A stretch of DNA of 64,000 bases. Origin: Oxalobacteraceae bacterium OTU3CINTB1 (lineage in GTDB: Bacteria > Pseudomonadota > Gammaproteobacteria > Burkholderiales > Burkholderiaceae_D). Of this stretch, positions 1 to 8,105 are shown piece by piece. The stretch is from the NCBI GenBank assembly GCA_024123955.1, contig CP099652.1, positions 3,596,001 through 3,660,000 of the forward strand, given 5' to 3'. The position numbers and the translations under genes are program-made. The notes below the pieces were generated by a model that saw only the letters and a program-made list of their open reading frames with translations, had not been told where the DNA came from and made no database searches. The first letter of the stretch is position 1. Each line of letters starts with the position of its first letter.

Positions 1-2475
1 AAAACCCTGTTGCGCATTGCCGCCGAAAGCGGTGTGGCGCTGGCGTACGACCCGAAGCTGGTTGAGACGGCGCGCTCGGCGCCCGTCAGCGGCAATTTCA
101 GCGCCACCGAGGCGATCACCCGCGCTTTGGAGGGTACCGGCTTCGAGCTCGCCACCAGCGGCGGCGGGCGCGCGCTGACCATCCGCCGCGCTCCGGCTCC
201 CGCAGCGCCGGCGCGTCCGGCCACGCCGATTCAGGCGCCGATCGTGCAGACCTCGTTGCGGCAGCCCGTTTCCGCCGCCGCCGCCGCCGTGGCGCCGGCA
301 ACCGAAGTGCTGGCGCGCGTGACGGTCAAAGGCGCCCGCCGCAACAGCGCCGATCAGGAGACCGACAACATCCAGCGCGCGCCGACATCGTCGTACCGTG
401 TGACCGGCGACGAGGCCGAGCAGCAGAACCTGACGACGCTCGAGGATTTGCAGCAGCTGATTCCGGGCCTGGTGATACAGAGCACCGATCCGTCCGATAC
501 CCAGATTAGCATTCGTGGCGTCGGCGACGGCGGAGGGCAGGCGAGCGGCGACGCCAATATCGGCATGCCAAGCAGCGTGGCGATCTACGTCGACAACGTG
601 TACCTTGCGCGCGCCGGCATGTTGGGGAATGGACTGGGCGATATCGCCTATGCCGAGGTGCTCAGCGGCGCGCAGGGCGCGGCCTTCGGCGCCAACGCCA
701 CCGGCGGCGTGTTGAATATCCATACGCGGGAGCCGTCGTTCACGCCGGAGGCATCGGCCACGGTGTCGATCGGGGAGAATGGTTACGCGCGCGGACGGGT
801 GATGGTCTCCGGCCCTCTGGATGACAATTGGGCGGGTCGCTTGAATCTGGTCTACAGCAATAACGATGGCGCGGTCACCAATGTCCGCAACGGCAATCGC
901 CTGAACGGAGCTTCCAGCACCGGCGCGCGCGGACAACTGTTATATAAGCAGGGCGACGCGTTCCGATTGCGGCTAAGCGCCGACTACAGCAATACCAACA
1001 GCAAGCCGACGCCGGTGCTGCTGGCCACCAATGTCTTCAGCGGCACCGACGGCTACTTGGCGAAGTCCAAGGCGATCGGGAACAACATCGTGTTCGGCCC
1101 GCAGGTCGATCTGGACGATGAAAACCGGGTACATGTGGTGCAGGGCGGCGCTTCCGCCGTCGCCGATTGGCAGCTCGAGAGCGGCTACAAGCTGCGCTCA
1201 GTGACATCGGTGCGCTACTTCCGCACAAATCCGGTAATGGCCGACGGCTTTAGCGTCAACATCTACAACAACACCGGCACCCAGGTGCGCGATCATACAT
1301 GGTCACAGGAATTGCGCCTGGAATCGCCGGTCGGCGAGGACTACGACTATGCGGTCGGCCTGAATTATCTTGGCCAGAATCTGGACACGGTGGCGCATAC
1401 CCGCTACGCCGCCGGTACGCTGGCCGGCGTGTATTACGCTTCGGCGTCGTACAACAACCTCGACGTGATCCGGTTCGGGAAACTGCGCGACCATATGCTG
1501 TCGCCTTACGCGCAAGGCACCTGGCACATCGCTTCGGGCTGGGATTTGAACGCTGGCCTGCGCTTCAATTACGAGGAGAAGAGTGGCCAGTTTGTGCGCC
1601 TCAATCGCGTGCCCTTCAATTCGGGCAACCTGAAGGAATACCATCAACTGCCATCGGGGACGCTGGTGCTGAAGTATCAATTGACGCCGGAGTGGAACAG
1701 CTATCTGGCTGGCTCCTATGGCGAAAAGTCCGGTGGCCTGAATGTCTCCGCCGGCGCCGCGCGACAGGCCGGCAACGATTCGCTGTACATCAAACCCGAG
1801 AAGACCAGAACCGCCGAATTGGGTGTGAAAGGCTCGCTGTGGGACGACAAGGTGACGGTGAAGGCAGACCTGTTCCTGACCGAGATCAGCGACTTCCAAA
1901 CCCAAGGCTACAATCCCGACGACCAACAAACCTACTTGATGAACGCCGGGAGCTTCCGCTCGCGCGGCGCCGAAACCAGTATCCGTGCCGCGCTAACGCG
2001 CAATCTGCAGGTCGATTTCGCCGCCGTGTATAACGACGCCACCTACACGGACTATGACAATGCGCGCTGCGCGCCGGAGGTGACGTTGTCGCCGAAACCG
2101 CCGCCATCCTGCAACCTGACCGGCCAGCGCGTGTTCAATGCGCCGAAGGTGACGTGGAACGCCAGCGCGCGCTATAGCTGGCGCAGCGAAAATGGCCTGA
2201 ACAACTTCGTCGGCGCGCGCTACGCCTATCGCGGCTGGATGTACGGCACGGTGGACAATTCTTCGCTCACCCGCGTGAGTAGTTATGGCCTGGCCTCGTT
2301 TTCGGCCGGCACCGGTGGTAAGCTCCAACGCGGCGACTGGAGCGCCTCGCTCTGGATCAACAACGCCTTCGACAAAACGTACTACCGCCGTCTCTCCAGC
2401 GGCGACTACGGCACGGTCTGGGGCTGGCTGGGCGAGTCGCGCACGATCGGCGCGACCCTGGCTTACAAATATTGA
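1..2475 (+). CDS. TonB-dependent receptor with STN domain, 5' end outside the window
   Basis: Outer-membrane active-transport receptor. The frame is open through base 1, so the signal peptide and true start lie upstream. The first ~65 visible residues look like a secretin/TonB short N-terminal (STN) domain (LLRIAAESGVALAYDP), the periplasmic signalling module of FecA-type receptors. A Pro/Ala-rich linker follows, then a plug domain (IRGVGDGG region, roughly residues 110-250) and a long beta-barrel ending in the aromatic residues LAYKY, as expected for a barrel C-terminus. The STN domain suggests control by a FecI/FecR-type sigma/anti-sigma pair, not visible here. The next gene starts 17 bases downstream and encodes a pectin-type lyase, so the substrate is plausibly a rhamnogalacturonan oligosaccharide. 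Family assignment is secure; the substrate is inferred from context. Confidence 0.9.
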   Translation, partial: KTLLRIAAESGVALAYDPKLVETARSAPVSGNFSATEAITRALEGTGFELATSGGGRALTIRRAPAPAAPARPATPIQAPIVQTSLRQPVSAAAAAVAPATEVLARVTVKGARRNSADQETDNIQRAPTSSYRVTGDEAEQQNLTTLEDLQQLIPGLVIQSTDPSDTQISIRGVGDGGGQASGDANIGMPSSVAIYVDNVYLARAGMLGNGLGDIAYAEVLSGAQGAAFGANATGGVLNIHTREPSFTPEASATVSIGENGYARGRVMVSGPLDDNWAGRLNLVYSNNDGAVTNVRNGNRLNGASSTGARGQLLYKQGDAFRLRLSADYSNTNSKPTPVLLATNVFSGTDGYLAKSKAIGNNIVFGPQVDLDDENRVHVVQGGASAVADWQLESGYKLRSVTSVRYFRTNPVMADGFSVNIYNNTGTQVRDHTWSQELRLESPVGEDYDYAVGLNYLGQNLDTVAHTRYAAGTLAGVYYASASYNNLDVIRFGKLRDHMLSPYAQGTWHIASGWDLNAGLRFNYEEKSGQFVRLNRVPFNSGNLKEYHQLPSGTLVLKYQLTPEWNSYLAGSYGEKSGGLNVSAGAARQAGNDSLYIKPEKTRTAELGVKGSLWDDKVTVKADLFLTEISDFQTQGYNPDDQQTYLMNAGSFRSRGAETSIRAALTRNLQVDFAAVYNDATYTDYDNARCAPEVTLSPKPPPSCNLTGQRVFNAPKVTWNASARYSWRSENGLNNFVGARYAYRGWMYGTVDNSSLTRVSSYGLASFSAGTGGKLQRGDWSASLWINNAFDKTYYRRLSSGDYGTVWGWLGESRTIGATLAYKY

Positions 2476-2492
2476 GTACGGAGCGGCGGCAA

Positions 2493-5400
2493 ATGAGCGA
2501 TACACTGGAACGGCGTCAATTTCTTAAACTGGCGTCCTTGCTGACGGGCGGCGTCGCCGTGCTGGCCGACGTCCTGCCCGCGCAGGCGTTCGCCGCGCAC
2601 AGCGCGGATGCCGGCGCTCCCGTCCCGGCGCCGGCCGGCGAAACGGTCCTGCATTGGCTCGAAGGCGCGCCCGCCAGTTTCAGTGGCGCGACTTGGGGCG
2701 TTCCATGGCCGCAGGGGCGGGTGCCCGGGAATGCGGCGTTCGAGTTGCGTGGCGCCGCCGCTGGTGCCGGTGCCGGTGCCAGCAAAGGCGCCGTGAAGGC
2801 GGTGCAATCCTGGCCGCTGGCCTACTGGCCCGATGGCACGCTCAAATGGTCGGCGCACGCGCTGCCGCCCGAAGCCGGCGGCGGCAAGCCGGAAGCCGGC
2901 TACACGCTGCATCCGCTGATCGGCGCCGAAGCCTCCAGCGCCGGCCCGGCCGGCGCCACGCTGGCAAAGGAAGGTTCCGGCGGCATCGACATCGATACGG
3001 GCGTGCTGCAATGCGCGCTTCCCCGCTCGGGCGCGGTGCTGGTGACGGCGATGAAGCGGTCGGGAAAGCCGCTGCTGCGCGATGGCCGGCTGTTGCTGCT
3101 GGTGGACGATACGATCGACGACGAATCGGCGGGCGCCGGGCGCCGCTCCTACGATGGTGCGATCGACAAGGTGACGCTCGAGCAGAACGGACCGCTGCGC
3201 GCGGTGGTTCGTGTCGATGGCAGCCACCGGCACGCGGACGGCGCCAGGCTGCTGCCGTTCGTGGTTCGCCTGTACTTCTACAAGAACTCGGACACGGTTC
3301 GCCTGGTGCACACGCTGGTGTACGACGCCGATCCGGCCCAAGCGTATATCCGCGGCGTCGGGCTGCGCTTCGGCGTGCCGCTGTCCAGCCCTCTGCACGA
3401 CCGCCACATCCGCTTCGTCGGCGATAACGGCGGCGTCTTCGGCGAGGCGGTGCGCGGCCTGACCGGCTTGCGCCGCGATGCCGGTCAAAGCGTCTACGAT
3501 GCCCAATTGTCCGGCCGGGCGGTGCCGCTGAAGGAAATGTCGGCGGCGGTCACCAAGGGACTGCCTTACGTCCCGGCGTTCGGCCACTACACGCTGCTGC
3601 AATCGCATCCGGATGGCTTCTCGATCAGCAAGCGCACCAAGGCCGGCCAGGGCTGGATCCATGCCGCCACCGGCGCGCGCGCCAGTGGCACCGGCTATGT
3701 CGGCACGCCGGACGGCGGTGTCGCTTTCGGCGTGCGCAATTTCTGGCAAAGCTATCCCGGCCAGATCGATATCAGTGGCGCGGAAACCTCGCTCGCCACG
3801 GTCACCATGTGGCTGTGGGCGCCCAAGGCTTCGGCGATGGACCTGCGCTTCTACCATGACGGCATGGGCGAGGACACGTTCGAGAAGCAGCGCGCCGCGC
3901 TCGACATCACCTACGAGGACTACGAGCCGGAATTCGGCACGCCGTACGGCGTCGCCCGCACCAGCGAGCTGGAATGGCAACTGCTGCCGGCGACGCCTTC
4001 GGCCGATGAACTGGTGGCGATCAGCCGCCGTATCCAGTCGCCGCCCCAGTTGCTGGCGACGCCAGCGCGGCTGCATCAAGCCGGCGTGTTCAGCGAATAC
4101 TGGAGTCCCGCGCCGGAACGGCCGTCGCCGGAGGCGGCCAAGCTGGAAAAGCAGCTGGCGTGGAGTTTCGACTTTTATCGCAACCAGGTCGAGTACCGCA
4201 AATGGTACGGCTTCTGGGATTACGGCGATGTGATGCACACGTATGACGAGCAGCGTCATGTCTGGCGCTATGACGTGGGCGGCTACGCGTGGGACAACTC
4301 GGAGTTGAGCACCGATATCTGGTTGTGGCACTACTTCCTGCACAGCGGCCGCGCCGACGTGTTCCGCATGGCCGAGGCGATGACGCGCCACACCGGCGAG
4401 GTCGATGTCCACCATATCGGTCCGTTCGCGCCGCTCGGTTCGCGCCACAGCGTTCAGCACTGGGGCGACAGCGCCAAGCAGTTGCGCATCTCGACCGCCG
4501 TCAACCGCCGCTTCATGTACTACCTGACCGCCGACGAACGCATCGGCGATCTGCTCACCGAGCAAGTCGACGCGGTGGAGCGCCTGCGCACCGTCATCCC
4601 GGGCCGGAAGATCGGCCAGGTGGCGCCGGCGGACGATCCGAAAAACTACGCGAGCGTTGCCTTTGGCACCGACTGGGGCGCGGTGGCGGCGGCCTGGTTC
4701 ACCGAATGGGAACGCAGCGGCAAACCCAAGTACCGCGACAAGCTGTTGGCCAGCATGGCCAGTATCGCCGCGCAGCCGCTCGGGTTCCTGGCCGGCGGCG
4801 GCGTGATGGACCTGCGCACCGGCGCGTACGTCGTCGATCGCGAGAAAAAAATCAGTGTGTCGCATCTGAGCGCTGTCTTCGGGCTGCCGGAGATTTGCAG
4901 CGAATTGATACGCACCGTGCCGCAGCCGGGGTTCCGCGATGCGTGGCTGCGCTACTGCCGCTTGTATAACGCCAGCGAGAAGGAGCAGAAGGCGGAACTC
5001 GGCCAGGACCTCGGCAAGCTGAATCTGGGACAGGGCCACGCGCGCCTGCTGGCCTATGCGGCGGTGGAATGGCAGGACCGCGCGATGCTCAAACGCGCCT
5101 GGGCGCAGTTTTATGAGGGCCGGGCGGGCCTGGTGGAGAAGGACCTGGTATCGCGCCGCGTGAAGCCGCCCGTGGTGCTGACGGAAGTGGAGGAGGCGCC
5201 GAGGATTTCGACCAATTCGATCGCCCAGTGGGGCCTCGGCGCCTTGGGCATGATGGCGCTCGACGCGACCAGTGCCGTCGTCTGCAAGGATGACTTCCAG
5301 CGCTTCGATCCGCAGGCATGGGCGGTGGAGGCGGAGGCCGGCGACGCAGGCGAGGCCGCGCAGGCGGTATCGCGTGCGCTGGTGCTGGACGCGAGCCGTG

Positions 5401-5888
5401 GCCTGACGGTCTGGCTGCGCAAGCGGTTGATCGGTCACTATGAGATCAGCTTCACGCGGACCGTACTGGCCGAGGGAAAACCGAACGAGCGCTTGTCGGA
5501 TTTGAACTTCTTCTGGGAGGCGCAACTGGCGGGGGGCGGCACTCCGAAGCCGTTCCGCCGTTCGGGCAAGCTGGAAGAATACGACAACGTGCCGATGTTC
5601 TATGCCGGCATCGGCGGCAACACGAATACGACATCGCGTTTCCGCTATTACGACGGCAGCGGCGAGCGCAAGCTGCTGCAGGAATACCTGGCGCCGGAGT
5701 ATCTGCTCAAGTCGAATCACCCATACCGTATTCGCATCGTGGTCGATGCCAAGGGGACGCGTTTGTATGTCGACGATCGCGAGTTCTTCTCGGCGCCCGG
5801 GCCGCTGGCGGGCGGCGGCTACTTCGGCTTCCGCACCACGCAGTCGCGCCAGAAGATCGAGAACTTCGAGGTGCGGCGCGTGGGTTGA
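2493..5888 (+). CDS. Tat-exported exo-rhamnogalacturonan lyase-like protein (PcRGLX/YetA-like, PL26-type) with C-terminal DUF6250-like domain
   Basis: Predicted 1131-residue exported polysaccharide-degrading enzyme. The ATG at 2493 was chosen because GGAG lies 9 bases upstream and it puts a twin-arginine motif (RRQFLK) at residues 7-12, followed by a hydrophobic stretch. After the signal, WGVPWPQGRV fits the N-terminal RIFT-barrel domain of the PcRGLX/YetA family; the middle and C-terminal parts (for example KWYGFWDYGDVMHTYD) fit its beta-sandwich and alpha/alpha-toroid domains. The last ~175 residues (NTNTTSRFRYYDG, then YLLKSNHPYRIRIVVD and YFGFRT) look like a DUF6250/laminin-G-like sandwich, often found on rhamnogalacturonan-active enzymes. 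The gene follows the TonB receptor by 17 bases and is probably co-transcribed. Family recall is from motifs only; activity on rhamnogalacturonan is inferred. Confidence 0.68.
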   Translation: MSDTLERRQFLKLASLLTGGVAVLADVLPAQAFAAHSADAGAPVPAPAGETVLHWLEGAPASFSGATWGVPWPQGRVPGNAAFELRGAAAGAGAGASKGAVKAVQSWPLAYWPDGTLKWSAHALPPEAGGGKPEAGYTLHPLIGAEASSAGPAGATLAKEGSGGIDIDTGVLQCALPRSGAVLVTAMKRSGKPLLRDGRLLLLVDDTIDDESAGAGRRSYDGAIDKVTLEQNGPLRAVVRVDGSHRHADGARLLPFVVRLYFYKNSDTVRLVHTLVYDADPAQAYIRGVGLRFGVPLSSPLHDRHIRFVGDNGGVFGEAVRGLTGLRRDAGQSVYDAQLSGRAVPLKEMSAAVTKGLPYVPAFGHYTLLQSHPDGFSISKRTKAGQGWIHAATGARASGTGYVGTPDGGVAFGVRNFWQSYPGQIDISGAETSLATVTMWLWAPKASAMDLRFYHDGMGEDTFEKQRAALDITYEDYEPEFGTPYGVARTSELEWQLLPATPSADELVAISRRIQSPPQLLATPARLHQAGVFSEYWSPAPERPSPEAAKLEKQLAWSFDFYRNQVEYRKWYGFWDYGDVMHTYDEQRHVWRYDVGGYAWDNSELSTDIWLWHYFLHSGRADVFRMAEAMTRHTGEVDVHHIGPFAPLGSRHSVQHWGDSAKQLRISTAVNRRFMYYLTADERIGDLLTEQVDAVERLRTVIPGRKIGQVAPADDPKNYASVAFGTDWGAVAAAWFTEWERSGKPKYRDKLLASMASIAAQPLGFLAGGGVMDLRTGAYVVDREKKISVSHLSAVFGLPEICSELIRTVPQPGFRDAWLRYCRLYNASEKEQKAELGQDLGKLNLGQGHARLLAYAAVEWQDRAMLKRAWAQFYEGRAGLVEKDLVSRRVKPPVVLTEVEEAPRISTNSIAQWGLGALGMMALDATSAVVCKDDFQRFDPQAWAVEAEAGDAGEAAQAVSRALVLDASRGLTVWLRKRLIGHYEISFTRTVLAEGKPNERLSDLNFFWEAQLAGGGTPKPFRRSGKLEEYDNVPMFYAGIGGNTNTTSRFRYYDGSGERKLLQEYLAPEYLLKSNHPYRIRIVVDAKGTRLYVDDREFFSAPGPLAGGGYFGFRTTQSRQKIENFEVRRVG

Positions 5889-5892
5889 CCGG

Positions 5893-6702
5893 TCACAGTA
5901 CCAGGATGCCCTGGAGCGAGGAGATCTTGTGCGGATCGGACCAACTGCCAAGCAGTTTTCCGCCCGCGCTGAACTCCAGCAGCTGGCGACCTTTGTGGCC
6001 GTTTTCCGACCCGTGGCCCTGCCAGTTGGCGACCATGACGCGGCCGTCTTCCAGCACCTGGAACGTCGCGTAGAAGAATGGCGAGACTTCCCCGGGCATG
6101 AGATTGGCGCCGCCGAAGGTGGCGATCAGATTGCCGCGCCGGTCGAAGCGCGCCATGAAGGCGCCGTAGCCGGCCGAGACCAGCGTGGAGCCGTCGTCCA
6201 TGCGCTCGGCCTTCCACGCGTGCTCGAAGCCCGGCGCGCGCATGGCGTTCAATGCGATCAGCGAGGTGTCGGTTTCCAGAATGTGGTCGTTCATGCAGAA
6301 CAGGTAGGTGCCAAGGTCGGTGGTGCGCATCAGGCGCACGTAGTCGCCATCGCGGCGCACGCTGGATACCTGGCGGTACTCGCGGTCGAGGGTGAGCACG
6401 TTGATGCCGCCGGCGCCGGCGAGGTTTTGGCCGGTGACGAGGGTGGCGCCATTGACCATGCGGCGGGCGGAGGTGACGTTGTCCCAGCGGTCGCAGGCGG
6501 CCAGTACTTCGCCGGAGGAGATGGAGAGTTCGAAGAAGCCGCGTTCGAAGCCGATCAGGGCGCGGTTCGGGCCGATGCGCTGCATATCGCGGGCGGAGGG
6601 GAAGTCTTCCAGGCTGCGCGTCCAGCCGTAGCGGGGATTGGTGGTATCGATCAGCGACAGCTTCTGGAGGCCCTCGTCGATGGCCAGGAATTGGTGCTTC
6701 AT
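5893..6702 (-). CDS. Beta-propeller (PQQ/NHL-like) protein of unknown function
   Basis: Cytoplasmic-looking 269-residue protein without a signal peptide. The ATG at 6702 is preceded by AAGGAGA, so the longer open frame upstream is not used. The sequence is a series of ~40-residue beta-rich repeats with recurring patterns such as GGINVLTLDREYRQV, HILETDTSLIALN, MARFDRRGNLIATFGG and LLEFSAGGKLLGSW. These resemble NHL/PQQ-like propeller blades ('feature of interest, then colour by data'). It converges on the lyase gene, ending 4 bases from it. No catalytic motif is recognised. It could be a sugar-lactonase-like or sensing propeller linked to the lyase locus, but that is only proximity. Confidence 0.6.
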   Translation of the reverse strand: MKHQFLAIDEGLQKLSLIDTTNPRYGWTRSLEDFPSARDMQRIGPNRALIGFERGFFELSISSGEVLAACDRWDNVTSARRMVNGATLVTGQNLAGAGGINVLTLDREYRQVSSVRRDGDYVRLMRTTDLGTYLFCMNDHILETDTSLIALNAMRAPGFEHAWKAERMDDGSTLVSAGYGAFMARFDRRGNLIATFGGANLMPGEVSPFFYATFQVLEDGRVMVANWQGHGSENGHKGRQLLEFSAGGKLLGSWSDPHKISSLQGILVL

Positions 6703-6814
6703 TCGTCTCCTTCGTGGCTTTTTGCAGATCGTATCATGGCGGGGCGGACGATGGAGATGATAGCGGAGAATGAGCCCAACATTGTGGCCATGGATGCTGG
6801 CGCACCCCAGAGCC

Positions 6815-6850
6815 ACGTAGGGCGGATTAGCCGAAGGCGTAATCCGCCAA
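6815..6850 (+). repeat. REP copy A (left boundary of RAYT unit)
   Basis: Imperfect palindrome: core GGCGGATTA, a short GCCGAAGGC loop region, then TAATCCGCC. The 36 bases are identical to the reverse complement of 7459-7494, so the two copies frame the RAYT gene as inverted termini. The RAYT stop codon (6827-6829) lies inside this copy. Confidence 0.9.
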
Positions 6851-7321
6851 CTCACGCGCCCCACACCAATCCACCGGATAAACCCCGGCTGCGACATAAC
6901 GGTGAAAACTCGACCAAGGCCAATCCTGGACCCGATTTACCAGGCTGTGTTTAAGGGGATTCCAATGAAGATAATCCAAATGAAGGCTTAAATCATGCTC
7001 ATCGCGGATGGCATGCTCCCAATATCGCGCTTGCCAAAGGCGTTTTCCCTGACCTGCATACCGAGTCATATGCGTTTTGATCAAGCGCCAACGGATTGAA
7101 AAATCACTATCGCCTGCCGGCAAGCGCCATAGCGCGTGCATGTGATCTGGCAAGAGCACCATGCCGACAATCTCGAAAGGATGACGACATCGGACCTTCT
7201 GTATCGCGGTGCGTAGTAGTAGCCTTGCCTCCGGGTTGACGAAGATCGGCGCACGTCGCGCGGTGACGAGCGTAAAGAAGTAGGTGCCGCCTTCGATGTA
7301 GATCCGCTTGTAGTCGGGCAT
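6827..7321 (-). CDS. REP-associated tyrosine transposase (RAYT), Y1/HUH family
   Basis: A 164-residue single-strand DNA transposase of the IS200/IS605-related Y1 family, associated with REP palindromes. Visible features are the HUH metal motif LLPDHMHALW (near residue 60) and the downstream tyrosine helix HLDYLHWNPLKH (near residue 115), where Tyr is the nucleophile; WPWSSFHRYV follows as in other RAYTs. Length and order match the family. The start at 7321 has AAGGAGG four bases upstream. Identical inverted REPs bracket the gene at 6815-6850 and 7459-7494. The final residues (LADYAFG) and the stop are encoded by the left REP. RAYTs are normally single-copy domesticated genes that maintain genomic REPs; whether this unit still moves cannot be told from one copy. 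Confidence 0.93.
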   Translation of the reverse strand: MPDYKRIYIEGGTYFFTLVTARRAPIFVNPEARLLLRTAIQKVRCRHPFEIVGMVLLPDHMHALWRLPAGDSDFSIRWRLIKTHMTRYAGQGKRLWQARYWEHAIRDEHDLSLHLDYLHWNPLKHSLVNRVQDWPWSSFHRYVAAGVYPVDWCGARELADYAFG

Positions 7322-7458
7322 ATGTCCTCCTTGGGGAAGCAGTCAGCCTATCCGTGCGCTTTGAGATGCTGTTGTGCGGGCGCAAACAGTTTTATCAAAG
7401 TCGATATTGATAATGTACGATATTTTCTTCCGGTATTTTGCGCGCGGGTTGGCGGCTC

Positions 7459-7494
7459 TTGGCGGATTACGCCTTCGGCTAATCCGCCCTACGT
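7459..7494 (-). repeat. REP copy B (right boundary of RAYT unit)
   Basis: Inverted, base-for-base identical partner of copy A. It sits ~140 bases upstream of the RAYT start, between RAYT and tspO. Together the copies define a ~680-base unit, 6815-7494. The other four copies in the window differ in the central loop. Confidence 0.9.
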
Positions 7495-7548
7495 GTTTCC
7501 GTAGCGTTCGAAGTTTCAGGTATGAGACGGGCCGGCTTGCCGTGGGCG

Positions 7549-8058
7549 CTAGCCCAATACCGAGGGGTTGCGTTGCCAGATGCTGTAGCACAGTGCCGTG
7601 GCGTAGCTGACCCACAGGATATAGGGCACCAGCAACAGCCCGGCGATCCTGTCGCGGCGCCCGAACGCGCGGATCGTGGCGGCGATCAGTAGCCATAGCA
7701 CAAGAATTTCCACGAACGCCCAAGCGCCCTGGCGCCAGGCGAAAAATAACCATGTCCACAAGGCGTTCAACGCCAGTTGAACCACATACAGCGTCATCTC
7801 CGTCCGCACGCCGCCTTGATCGTCGGTGCGCTGCACGCGCCAGGCGGCGATGCCCATTAACAGATACAGCACGCTCCACGCGGGACCGAACAGCCACGCC
7901 GGCGGCGCCCAGGAGGGCCGGTCCAGCTGCATGTAGAACGCGCCCGCCTGCGCCGATGCAAAGGCGCCGATGGCGGCGAAGGCGAACGTCAGCAGCAACC
8001 ATCCGGCAAGCGCCGGCAGTCGCAGTGGTCTGGCGTGGGTTGGGGCGTTTGGCGTCAT
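7549..8058 (-). CDS. tspO: TspO/MBR family tryptophan-rich membrane protein
   Basis: A 169-residue inner-membrane protein with five hydrophobic segments, as in TspO/peripheral benzodiazepine receptor proteins that bind tetrapyrroles and take part in stress or oxygen responses. Diagnostic stretches are RPSWAPPAWLFGPAWSVLY after the first membrane helix, then LALNALWTWLFF and YILWVSYATALCYSIW near the C-terminus; the Trp-rich PxWxPPxWxFGPxW pattern is the family signature. The N-terminus is slightly long (~18 residues before the first helix). It stands alone between RAYT and the next gene. The Shine-Dalgarno sequence is weak. Confidence 0.92.
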   Translation of the reverse strand: MTPNAPTHARPLRLPALAGWLLLTFAFAAIGAFASAQAGAFYMQLDRPSWAPPAWLFGPAWSVLYLLMGIAAWRVQRTDDQGGVRTEMTLYVVQLALNALWTWLFFAWRQGAWAFVEILVLWLLIAATIRAFGRRDRIAGLLLVPYILWVSYATALCYSIWQRNPSVLG

Positions 8059-8105
8059 GACTCGGTCTGTTTAATTGTCGTGCAGAGAGTCTAACCCGCC
8101 GCCGA

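Noticed and set aside
2463..5951. Long open frame (1162 codons) on the - strand opposite the lyase gene
   Set aside because: High-GC shadow of the real gene: composition is rich in Arg, His, Ala and Gln, with no motifs, while the + strand has a clear signal and domains.
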